DNA from: Gnetum montanum
Taxonomy: Eukaryota; Streptophyta; Gnetopsida; Gnetales; Gnetaceae
Length of the DNA: 29,639 nucleotides
NCBI GenBank assembly: GCA_015680685.1
Contig: MNCI01025282.1
Span: 336,349-365,987, forward strand
Direction: 5' to 3'
Positions 1 to 8,290 of this stretch are shown here, one piece after another. The number at the start of each line of letters is the position of its first letter. The first letter of the stretch is position 1. A model generated the notes under the pieces. The model made no database searches and had not been told where the DNA came from. It worked only from the letters and a program-made list of their open reading frames with translations. The translations under genes and the position numbers were made by a program.

Positions 1-740
1 ATGATTACCAGTTTTCCATTTTCGAGGGTCATATATTCCAAACTGGTGGGCACTGGTTTCAATTCTAGGGGCTCTTGTTTAAATTTTTTAGGAATTTCCA
101 ACTTCCCCCAGTTGATTTTTTCAAGGTTAAGGCTTGGAAGTTGGCAGTGGACTTGCTCTAGTGCGTCTATGCTTTCAATGTAAGCGTAAGTTATTCCCTT
201 AGTTAGTTCCATGCATGTTAGTGAGTTGCTATCTTGATCAGCTATCAGCCACCAGGTGTCTTCTTGTCATGTGGCTGCTGCATACAGGCACTTTTGTATG
301 TTAATGTCTTGTGCAGACCGGTTGCATGCAAGTAATGCTAAACTTTGCACAACCCATGATCTCTACACATAATTGCACTCTATATCACTGTATGCGATGC
401 ATGGAACCTTCTTCTTCTCGCTCTTTCCAAAAGTGTTCTCCTTAGATATTTCCCATGAAAGATCACGGATTCCTAGGCATGCATCTATAGTACTTAGCCA
501 TGCTCTTCCCATTATTATTGGGAAGTCCCCTTTACCATTGTTCACTTGTATCACTAGGAAATCAGCTGGGTAAAACCACCCACACACAGTGGTAATGATG
601 TCCTCCACCAGTCCCAAGGGAATAGTGATGGACTGGTCAACCAGCTCTAGGCAAATATTGCTCTTCCTTAATGGAGGCAGGTTCTAGGCTTTGTACATTT
701 CTTGTGATATTAAGTTGACTCTAGAACTTGAATCCAGAAA
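1..740 (-). pseudogene. E2 protease and pre-RT linker, decayed
   Basis: The minus strand encodes a retropepsin-like aspartic protease region. The active-site loop is at 734-723 and reads D-S-S-S where E1 has D-S-G-S (5966-5977), so the conserved Gly is lost. Downstream come NLISQEMYK, a TAG stop (686-684), then the second protease half with GLVEDI, VDFLVIQV-like and PIIMGRAWLST motifs (617-480). The region after it (about 360-1) is the linker leading to RT, carrying a TGA stop at 269-267. Both stops also occur at the equivalent sites in E1. The protease would cleave Gag-Pol in virus-like particles; this copy cannot. Identity is by motif recognition and by alignment with E1. Confidence 0.85.
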
Positions 741-1490
741 TCTTTGCATGGCTCATTCCTAGCGATTTGGAGATAGATTAGAGGACTTCCAGGATCAGAG
801 AATTTCCTAGGAAGGTGGCCAACCTTGATCCAGTCAGTAACAACTTGTGTTAACATAACCGTATCCGTTGAGCTCGGTGTTTGGTTTGAAGGGAGCTTTG
901 AAGCCTTGTTTGATGGGGAGGCATTCAGAGGTTCAACCGCTTGTGGTTGTAAGGGCTTGGTTGGACTATTGGTTCTAAAGAAAGGTATTTTCTTCATATA
1001 GTTTTTAGAACCAACAATGGGTTGAGGATTCACAACCCTTGTGGCATTGCGTTGTTGTGGTTGACTAGGGAGTTCCCCTTACATTGCTGGAGCGGGTGGT
1101 AATGGAGCTATTGGTGTGAGAGCTGCGGATGGATTTGAAGGATGGTATGTTTATGGGTTTATCTTCCCTATGAGAAGGAGTTCTATAATACTCATGGGCT
1201 TGGTAGTGATGTTGTGGTGTAACGTGACTAACAGAGTCACGTGGAGAGATTGGATGCTACACATAGTAGCCATATGGGTTCGGTTGCTGGTAGGGGTATT
1301 GTTGCCTTGGTGGTGGCATCCCCCATAAATGTTGGTATTTCCACTGTTGATGTTACTCAATGGGTTGTGGTGGAGTTCCACACTAGATAATATGTTGAAG
1401 ATTGGTGGAACTACCTTGGGTTACCTTGGGGATAAGTTAACCATCGGGGTGCTTGCTGTTTATTAAGTCGTGGGTTGAGTGCATACACCC
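741..1490 (-). pseudogene. E2 Gag-to-protease linker (Pro/Gln-rich)
   Basis: A minus-strand coding stretch rich in Pro, Gln, Tyr and Asn joins the zinc knuckle to the protease. The best-preserved part is 1033-740, containing PQPIVGSKN, KKIPFFRTNSPTKP, VTDWIKVGHLPRKFSD and GSPLIYLQIARNEPCK, all shared with E1 5660-5956. The 1033-1490 part is broken by stops and shifts but matches the E1 Gln/Tyr-rich tract at 5240-5640. No catalytic motif is expected here; it is probably a disordered spacer of the polyprotein. Confidence 0.75.
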
Positions 1491-2316
1491 CAGATTCTTG
1501 TAGATGTGAGATCACTGGGCAACATCCCTTAGGATGGCTATATTGGCATATCTCACATCCACCATCATTATCCGTGTCTGAATCCACAACCTCTTCTGTG
1601 ATGGCCATTTTGCCCTTACCCTTATTACATGCATTTTCCACCTCTCTCTTTTTCTTTTTGTCGCGGTCACTACCTTACTCCCTAGACTCCTCTACAATTT
1701 TAAGAATAGTTTCAAACCTACTATCTAGGGAGTCCCACATTTGGTCTACCTTTGACGATACTTCTGTTGTTAACTTTTGGAGAGGCAAATTTTTCCTATT
1801 CACCATCTCTTCAACTGGTGACTCTTCTTCCTCCTCACAAAATCTTACTCCCCTTTTTTGGAGGGAAGGATCTCAGTTGTATTCTTCGGCACTTTCTCTC
1901 TTTCGTAGCTCACCTTCTTCTTTGGCTACTTGCTCTAGCAATCTATGAATTTGATGAGACCTAAGCTCCAATAACCTTCCTTGGGCATATGTCCCAAGGG
2001 TTCTTTTTGTTTCAGGCCTAAGTCCATCCATGAGATGGCGTAGTTGATCCCATTACGAATAACCATGGCTAGTGCAACGATGTAACAGCATGTAATAGCA
2101 GCCATTGGTACCATCCAAGGGTTCATGATTTCCTTGCTTCCATCCTTGGATTTGCTTTCACAGGTTAGACACTCAAGAGTACGTTTGGTACTTATCATTG
2201 AATAGTTCTAACATTGAACAACTTCAATTTTTTCCATTCATTTTCTATGTTTTGCAAGGCACATGCATCGTGAAATGCTTGTAAATAATTTTGAGGATCA
2301 GCGTTGTATCCCCCTT
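1491..2316 (-). pseudogene. E2 gag, C-terminal half with zinc knuckle
   Basis: On the minus strand the gag core resumes at the E1 junction (the sequence opens at the GGYNADPQN equivalent) and runs to a zinc knuckle at about 1559-1522 with the pattern CX2CX3HX3C (CEICQYSHPKGC). Near 2212 about 75 bp are missing relative to E1 4413-4487, removing the central WY..L motif of the retrotransposon gag domain. Further on, the reading frame crosses the Glu-rich stretch without the frameshift seen in E1 at 4895/4896, so this copy preserves the ancestral frame there. Role in life: capsid/nucleocapsid protein of the retrotransposon particle. Confidence 0.82.
2312..2316. repeat. Target-site duplication of E1, left copy (CCCTT)
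   Basis: CCCTT immediately precedes the E1 LTR start TGATGAG and recurs at 12280-12284 directly after the E1 LTR end CTCATCA. The uninterrupted gag sequence in E1 itself (around 4311-4320) shows the pre-insertion state with one copy. Five bp is the normal duplication length for LTR retrotransposons. Confidence 0.95.
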
Positions 2317-2327
2317 TGATGAGCCGC

Positions 2328-2373
2328 GATATCACATATGCAATATTGCATCCACGATATCGTGGCCTACCGC
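2328..2373. promoter_or_regulatory. Palindromic block at start of E1 U3
   Basis: These 46 bp hold two perfect palindromes: ATGCAATATTGCAT (2338-2351) and CACGATATCGTG (2353-2364), plus another GATATC at 2328-2333. The E2 LTR has a comparable GATATC-rich palindromic start (about 14173-14197). The block is missing from the E1 3' LTR, with CCGC direct repeats at the deletion ends. Possible protein-binding or cruciform site; function unproven. Confidence 0.5.
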
Positions 2374-2379
2374 AATTTC

Positions 2380-2388
2380 TATAAATAA
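2380..2388 (+). promoter_or_regulatory. TATA box of E1 5' LTR
   Basis: TATAAATAA lies about 64 bp inside the LTR. The same string is at 11549-11557 in the 3' LTR and, on the minus strand, at 14158-14150 in the E2 LTR. Conservation across three LTRs supports it as the Pol II core promoter. The U3 is short. Confidence 0.7.
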
Positions 2389-2575
2389 GAGGCGGCTTTC
2401 CCTATTCTATACACTTAGACTTAGACCCTTAGCTAAACTCTTGTAGTTTTACCATTCCAGAGTTAGAATAATTTCCATGTGCCCGCAGTAGGAGTCTTAA
2501 AGTGAATGGATCTTTATTTGAGCAAAATTGTACCTGAGCACACATTTTTGTACAACAATAAAGACGAACTTTATG

Positions 2576-2670
2576 CTAAACCTTGCAGCATGTGGACTAA
2601 GCTAAATAGTAATTAATTCTTGNCTAAACCTTGTAGCATGTGGACTAAGCTAAATAGTAATTAATTCTTG
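2576..2670. repeat. 47-bp direct duplication separated by one N
   Basis: 2576-2622 and 2624-2670 are the same 47 bp with one C/T difference, joined by a single undetermined base at 2623. The 3' LTR has one copy only. Either a real tandem duplication or an unmerged contig overlap; the N at the exact junction favours an assembly artefact. Confidence 0.85.
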
Positions 2671-3160
2671 TTGAATGTTTAAATTCTTTCCTAGTTAATT
2701 AATCTCTCTCTCAACCCTTGGCTCTCCTATTTAAGTACACTCAGTACAATTACTTCAAGCATGTGTGTAGCGCTTGGTAACCGAGTAACGGGTAGCGTTT
2801 GGTAATCCCAGCAGTGTTGCACTGGTTCAGGATGTGTGCGGCAAGTGGGAACCGATACTAGTGTTAGGACAATTAGAACTTAGTTAGTGAATAGTTAATG
2901 AAAGTTAGTCACTTAGTTCACCTTACCTTCCCTTATTAGCATAAGACATTAAAAAGATAAAAGTTATAAAAATCATATACATCAAGCTTACTTAACCATA
3001 CAATCGTGACAATACAAGTAAGTTTGGGAAGACAACGATTGATAAACCCTGAGTGTTCCATTAGGGCGCATAAGAACTTGGTCCTTGGAGTTTGACCAGA
3101 TCGCTCGTGAAACACTCATATTTGTATGGTTGAGTGTAGGGGTACCTCGCCACTCATCAT

Positions 3161-3179
3161 TGGTGCCATTGCCGGGGAC
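3161..3179 (+). promoter_or_regulatory. E1 primer-binding site (tRNA-Asp)
   Basis: TGGTGCCATTGCCGGGGAC starts one base after the LTR. It matches the complement of the 3' end of plant tRNA-Asp(GTC), TGGCGCCGTTGCCGGGG, except for two transitions at CpG positions. It primes minus-strand cDNA synthesis. The cognate sites in E2, E3 and E5 sit in the same place. Confidence 0.9.
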
Positions 3180-3305
3180 TTAGTTGATTGTGTGCTATGT
3201 AGAACATAGGAAATCATCCATATCGTTGGGACGTTAGAATGAATTCTTAGGGTTGATCAAAGGAAAGATAAGACAATGGTAACTCGCACACCGAACAAGA
3301 TGAAA

Positions 3306-4260
3306 ATGTCTTCTTCTTTGCACAAGAGCACTACACCACCTACGATTAACACAAGAGACAGTCAGCGACATAACACATGTAACCAAGATCCACCAGTTCC
3401 TCAACAATTTTGGGTAGTGTATACTCAACATGATGAGTATGTACCCAACTTTACCTTTATTCTCCATCAAGATGAACAATTGCATTGGAGAGACTTGGAG
3501 GGTAACATAGTGTTGCCTCCAGACCAATCAGTCCCCAACATGCTCCTTCGTGCTCTCACACGAATAGGCATGCCGCTTTTATACGTGAAATATGTTGCAT
3601 GCAATCATGACACAAGGGACTATCATCCCACAGAAGTGCAACATCAATGGGACTAGTGACAGGAGAGTTACCACGTATCTTTGAAGGGTAAATGGCCCCA
3701 TAACGCCCTGCACATTTTAAGCGAAATTGGGGATGGTGAACTAGTTTCAATAGGTTCTCCACCAATTGATGTTCCCCCTCCTAACGATGGTCAGGAGGTG
3801 GTCTATCAGAACCTCCACTTCACAGTTCACAACTCTGATTCTGATCCCCATGAACACGAAGTGTTCAACGAGGGAACACAAACACACGATAAAGGTATAT
3901 GTTTTGATCGTAATCACGATCAAGGCCAAGGCCACCAAAGAAAAGGTAGAAAACACCATCATGACGATGGTTCTCCTTCTTCTTCACCTTCATCGTCACA
4001 TTCACCCTCTCCTTCGGTATCTAGACATAGTCATAAGGAAACCAACCGTGACGTTAAAGGAAAACAAAGTGAGAAACATCGACGAGAGAGTCGAGAACGA
4101 GGACGAGGGCACTCTAGGGAATCACGACATAGAAGAAGGGAGAGTAGGGAACCACGTAGACATCACAGATGCTATGAACGAGATGACCACAAAGAACCCC
4201 TACTCGTAACCAAAAGCATGTTGGATATAACGGAGGCCATAATAGTTCCAAAAAGGCATC
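3306..4260 (+). pseudogene. gag: E1 gag N-terminal region with Arg/Ser-rich stretch
   Basis: The first ~115 codons are a globular-looking segment (VVYT..DEYVPNFTFILHQDEQL, WRDLEGNIVLPPDQSVPNMLLRAL) matched closely by E2 13290-12950. Two adjacent stops (TAG TGA, 3654-3659) stand where E2 reads Leu-Arg. Then comes an acidic/His-rich segment and, at about 3970-4190, a Ser/Pro run followed by many Arg-Glu/Arg-Ser dipeptides (RHRRESRERGRGHSRESRHR), like the RS domains of splicing factors or an RNA-binding basic region. I do not recognise the N-terminal segment as a named domain. It precedes the gag core and probably forms part of the matrix/capsid precursor. Confidence 0.8.
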
Positions 4261-4895
4261 AAAAGGACAGTAGGATCAAGAGGTTAGACATGAACAATAT
4301 CCCACGATTTGAAGGGGGATACAATGCTGATCCTCAAAACCACTTACAAGCATTCCACGATGCATGTGCCTTGCAGAACATTGAGAATGAATGACAAAAA
4401 CTAAAGTTGTTCCCAAGGACACTAGTGAAAGAAGCGGAAAGCTTGTACCGGTCCTTAGAACCAGAATCCATTCGGAGGTGGAGTATGATGCTAGAACTGT
4501 TTAATGATAAGTATCAAATGTACCCTTGGGTGTCTAACCTGCAAAAGCAAATCCAAGGATGGAAGTAAGGAAATCATGAACCCTTGGATGCTACCATGGG
4601 CTGCTATTACGCACTGTTACATTGTTGTCCTAGCCATGGTTATTTGCAGCGAGATCAACTGCGCCATCTCGTGGATGGACTAAGGCATGAAATGAGGAGA
4701 ACCCTTGGAACGCATGCCCAAGGGAGACTAGCAGAGCTTAGGTCCCATCAGGTTCATAGATTGCTAGAGCAAGTAGCCAAGGAAGAAGGGGAGCTATGTA
4801 AGAGAGAAAGTATGGAAGAGTACAACCAAGATCCTTTCCTCCGAAAAATGGGAGTGAGATTCTATGAAGAGGAGGAAGAGTCACCACTCAAGGAG
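4261..4895 (+). pseudogene. gag: E1 gag core (retrotransposon gag domain)
   Basis: This part resembles the plant retrotransposon gag family: PRFEGGYNADPQNHL, then after a TGA (4392) KLFPRTLVKEAESLYRSLEPESI..W..M..LFNDKYQ (the usual FP.tL...A..WY..L...si.sW..m...F..KY pattern), then a helical C-terminal part (QLRHLVDGLRHE, HQVHRLLEQVAKEEGEL) and a Glu-rich stretch EEEEES. A TAA at 4566 stands where E2 reads Gln (CAA). The part ends at the one-base deletion at 4895/4896. It would form the capsid. Confidence 0.85.
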
Positions 4896-5941
4896 TGGTG
4901 AATAGGAAAACTTTGCCACTCCAAAAATTAATAATAGAAGTGTCGGCAAAGGTAGACCAAATGTGGGACTCCCTAGATTGTAGGTTCAAAACTATTCTTA
5001 AAATTGTAGAGGAGTCTAGGGAGCAAGGTAGTGACTATGACAAAAGGAAAAAGAGAGAAGTGGACCATGCATGTACTAAGGGTAAGGGTAAAATGGCCAT
5101 CACCGACGAGGTTGTGGATTTAGATATGGACAATGATGGTGGATGTGAGATATGCCAATACAACCATCCTAAGGGATGTTTCCCCATGATCTCACATCTA
5201 CAAGAGTCTAGAGAGTATGCACTCAACCCATGACTTAACAAACGGCAAGCACCCCGACGGTTACCTTATCCCCAAGGTAACCTAAGGCTGTTCCACCAAC
5301 CTTCAACATATTATCCAAGTGGAACTCCACCACAACCTGTTGAGTAACACCAACAATGGCAATACCCACAGTCACGGGGGATGCCACCACCAAGGCAACA
5401 ATATACCTACCGGCAACCAGATCCATATGGCTACTACGTGCAACAGCCAATCTCTCCACATAACTCTATTGGTCATGTGACACCACAACATCACTACCAA
5501 GCTCGAGAGTATTACAGGACTTCTTCTCCTAGGGGAGATAACCCACAAACATACCATCCTCCAAACCCATCCGCAACTCTCACACCAATAGCTCCATTAC
5601 CACCTGCTCCAGCAATGCAAGGGAAACTCCCCACTCAACCATAGCAACACAATGTCACGAGGGCTATGAATCCTCAACCCACAGTTGGTTCTAACAACCT
5701 TATGAAGAAAAGACCCTTCTTCAGAACCAACAGTCCGACCAAGCCCTCACAACTATAAGTGGTTGAACCTCTAAATGCCTCCTCATCAATTAAGGCTTCA
5801 GGGCTTCCTTCAAACCGAACATCGAGCTCAACGCATACAGTTATGTTAACACATGCTGTTACCGATTAGATTAAGGTGGGCCACCTTCCCAGGAAATTTT
5901 CTGATCTTGGAAGCCCTCTAATCTACCTCCAAGTTGCTGGG
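4896..5941 (+). pseudogene. gag: E1 nucleocapsid zinc knuckle and Pro/Gln linker
   Basis: In frame 2 after the shift: a basic segment (KRKKREVDHACTKGKGK), an acidic one (DLDMDNDGG) and a single zinc knuckle CEICQYNHPKGC with Cys 5144, Cys 5153, His 5165 and Cys 5177 (CX2CX3HX3C, shorter than the common CX2CX4HX4C). Then a Pro/Gln/Tyr-rich linker (5240-5640) and the shared KKRPFFRTNSPTKP segment. Stops at 5231, 5345, 5642 and 5756 stand at Arg or Gln codons of E2, the one at 5867 at a Trp codon. The knuckle would bind the genomic RNA; the linker is probably disordered. Confidence 0.8.
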
Positions 5942-6320
5942 AATGAACCATGTAAAGCTCTTTTGGACTCCGGTTCCGGATTCAACTTAATATCACAAGA
6001 GATGTACAAATCCTAGAACTTGCCTCCATTAAGGAAGAGTAATATTCGACTAGAGTTAGCCGACCAGTCCATCACTGTCCCTTTGGGACTAGTGGAGGAC
6101 ATCCTTACGACTGTGTGTGGGTGATCATATCCAGTTGATTTCCTAGTGATACAAGTGAATAACGGTAAAGGGGACTTCCCAATAATAATGGGAAGAGCAT
6201 GGCTAAGTACTATAGATGCACGCCTAGGAATCCACAATCTTTCCCTAGAAATATCCAAGAAGAACACTTTTTGAAAGATCAAGAAGAAGAAAGTTCCATG
6301 CATTAGATACAGTGACACAG
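5942..6320 (+). pseudogene. E1 aspartic protease
   Basis: Retropepsin-type protease. The active-site Asp is codon 5966-5968 in ALLDSGSGFNLIS, followed by a TAG at 6014 and the flap/second half GLVEDI..., VDFLVIQVNN and FPIIMGRAWLSTIDA (about 6090-6220), the usual ..PIILGRPFL.. motif of plant gypsy proteases. It normally works as a dimer to cut Gag-Pol. Stops at 6014, 6122 and 6272 abolish it. The TAG at 6014 is also in E2. Confidence 0.87.
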
Positions 6321-6871
6321 GGTGCAATTGCATGCAGATATCATGGGTTATGCAAAGTTTAGCATTGCCTGCATGTAATCAGTATGCACAAGACATTAAT
6401 ATACAAAAGTTCCTGTATGTAGCAGCCACATGACAAGAAGACAGCCAGTGGTTGATGGCTGATCAAAAGAGCAACTCACTAATGTGCATGGAACTAACTA
6501 AGGGAATAACTAGTGCTTACATTGAAAGCATAGATACACTAGAGCAAGTTCATTGCCAATTTCCAAGCCTTAACCTTGAAAACATCAACTGGGGGAAGTC
6601 GGAGATTCCTGAGAGATTTAAACAAGAGCCCCTAGATTTGAAATCATTGCCCACCGGTCTAGAATGTATGATCCTCAAAAATGGAGAACCGGTGATCATC
6701 AATGTAAGACTTTTTCCCAAGCAAAAAGAAAGACTGCTAAAGGTGATAAACAAGTGGTCAAAAGCCTTTGCCTAGTCATACCCCGAGTTAACTAAAATAG
6801 ATCCCAGGATATGTCAACATAGGATTTACACTAACCCCTCCATGAAACCTCGAAAACAACCGCAAAGGTGA
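6321..6871 (+). pseudogene. E1 protease-RT linker
   Basis: Coding linker in frame 2 with the longest open part at 6452-6775 (KGITSAYIESIDTLEQVHCQ, INWGKSEIPERFKQEPL, LKVINKWSKAFA) leading to SYPELTKIDP..CQHRIYTNP, the standard approach to plant gypsy RT. TGA at 6431 (shared with E2), TAG at 6773 in a position where gypsy elements have Trp (FAWSY) and TGA at 6869 where they have Arg. No separate activity is known. Confidence 0.8.
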
Positions 6872-7735
6872 TTGAACCCAAAATTGAAGCAAATAGTAAA
6901 AGAAGAAATAGAACAGCTTCTTAAGGTTGGGTTCATATATCCCATTGCGGATAGCAAATGGGTTAGTCCTTTGGTGATCGTGCCTAAAAAGGGAGGCACA
7001 TGGAGGGTGTGTATAGATTTTAGGCTGTTGAACATGGCAACATTTAAGGATCACTTTCCATTTCCATTCATTGACCAAGTCTTAGACACCATAGCAGGGC
7101 ATCGCTAGTATAGTTTTCTAGATGGCTATAGTGGATACAACCAAATACGGATAGCGCTAGAAGATTAGGCCGAGACAACGTTCACCAACCCTTGGGGAAC
7201 GTTTGCATATAAACAAATGCCATTTGGCTTATGCAATGCTCCTACCATGTTTCAATGCCTAGTTCTAAGCATATTTCAACAGCAGATAGGAAATGAAGTG
7301 GAAGTCTTTATGGACTACTTCTCCACTTATGGAATAAGCTTTGATCAAGCCTTGGACTGATTAGAGCAAGTGCTGAAAAGATGCATAGAAACCAATTTAA
7401 GGCTCAATTGGTAGAAAAGCCATTTGATGGTCCAAGAAGGCGTAGTACTTGGGCATAAGATTTCACATTCAGGAATAGAGGTAGACCAAGATAAAGTTAG
7501 GATCATCCAAGGAATCACCCGTCAACCGGAAACTGTCAAAGACATTTGGTCATTCCTTGGATACACTGGCTACTATAGGAGATTCATTGAGAACTTCTCC
7601 AAGATTGCCAAATCATTGGTAGAACTAACGAAGAAGGACACACCATTCGAATGGATGAGGGAATGTGAACGAGCATTCCAAACTCTAAAACAAAAGCTTG
7701 TAGAATCTCCCATTCTACAAGCCCCTGACTAGTCC
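6872..7735 (+). pseudogene. E1 reverse transcriptase
   Basis: Clear Ty3/gypsy RT: LNPKLKQIVKEEIEQLL, KWVSPLVIVPKKGGTWRVCIDFRLLN, motif A with catalytic Asp at 7121-7123 (SFLDGYSGYNQI), MPFGLCNAP at about 7220, motif C at 7307-7321, then GVVLGHKIS..GIEVD and FLGYTGYYRRFIENFSKIAK. Motif C reads F-M-D-Y (Asp 7313, Tyr 7316) instead of F-M-D-D, so one of the three metal-binding aspartates is lost. Stops at 7106, 7166, 7358, 7412 and 7730. RT copies genomic RNA into cDNA in the particle. Confidence 0.95.
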
Positions 7736-8290
7736 AGACCATTCCATATAATGACTGACGCATCCAATTATGGCTTAGGAGCCATACTTACACAATTAGA
7801 TGACCAAAAACATCCTTACTACATCCACTGTGCAAGTAGGAGTATTTCCGATGCACAACTTAACTACACAACTACAGAAAAAGAATTAATGGTTGTAGTG
7901 TTTGCACTGGATAAGTTTAGGCACTATGTGTTAAGATACAAAGTGTTCATCCATACAGATCATAGTGCAATCTAGTTCTTCATGAACAAGCCAACGGTTA
8001 GGCCTCGTATTATACGATGGCTGGTAATCCTACAGGAGTTCAATCTAACGATGATCGATCGAAAGGGTGCCAAGAACATAGTTGCAGATCATTTATTTCA
8101 ATTGCACTAGGATAGAAAAGAGGATGAGTATGTAATGTTCGATCATTTTCCTAATGAAGCCCTCTTTGCCAGTGTAGTGAATAACCAACCCATGGAGATG
8201 AATTTGTATAGTAGCATTCTCACCTATCTCCTTACCCAACAAACACAACAGGAGTTGGACTTTAGGAAGAAACAATAGTTTCTTCACAGA
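7736..8290 (+). pseudogene. E1 RNase H and tether
   Basis: RNase H1-type domain: MTDASNYGLGAIL with Asp 7757-7759, TTTEKELMVVVFALDKFRHYVL with Glu at 7877-7879, and HTDHSAI with Asp at 7958-7960. The visible acidic residues are intact. It degrades the RNA of RNA-DNA hybrids. It is broken by TAG at 7973, 8108 and 8276. The stretch after 7980 (VRPRIIRWLVILQEFNLTM, KGAKNIVADHL) is the usual connection to integrase. Confidence 0.92.

Larger units (their letters stand above)
1..2316 (-). mobile_element. E2, downstream part: Ty3/gypsy retrotransposon interrupted by E1
   Basis: Read on the minus strand this segment matches E1 positions 4312-6699 in the same order: C-terminal gag, zinc knuckle, Pro/Gln-rich linker, protease, pre-RT linker. 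Its right edge (2316) breaks inside gag exactly where the E1 LTR begins, and gag resumes at 12280 on the far side of E1. The left edge is the window boundary, so the RT, RNase H and integrase of E2 lie outside. The copy is non-functional (stops, deletions, altered protease active site). Being one element with 12280-14207 is shown by the shared CCCTT target duplication and the continuous gag homology across the break. Confidence 0.93.
2317..3159 (+). repeat. E1 5' LTR
   Basis: The LTR begins TGATGAG and ends CTCATCA (inverted termini, TG...CA). It is 843 bp against 748 bp for the 3' LTR. Two events explain the difference: a 47-bp duplication here around a single N (2576-2670) and a 46-bp block (2328-2373) absent from the 3' LTR. 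Without both differences the two LTRs would be about 795 and 794 bp. U3 carries a TATA box at 2380-2388; the last ~90 bp (U5) are shared with E2 and E5. Confidence 0.95.

Noticed and set aside
1475-1948. 157-codon plus-strand frame
   Set aside because: Antisense shadow of E2 gag; the minus strand carries the zinc knuckle and aligns with E1.
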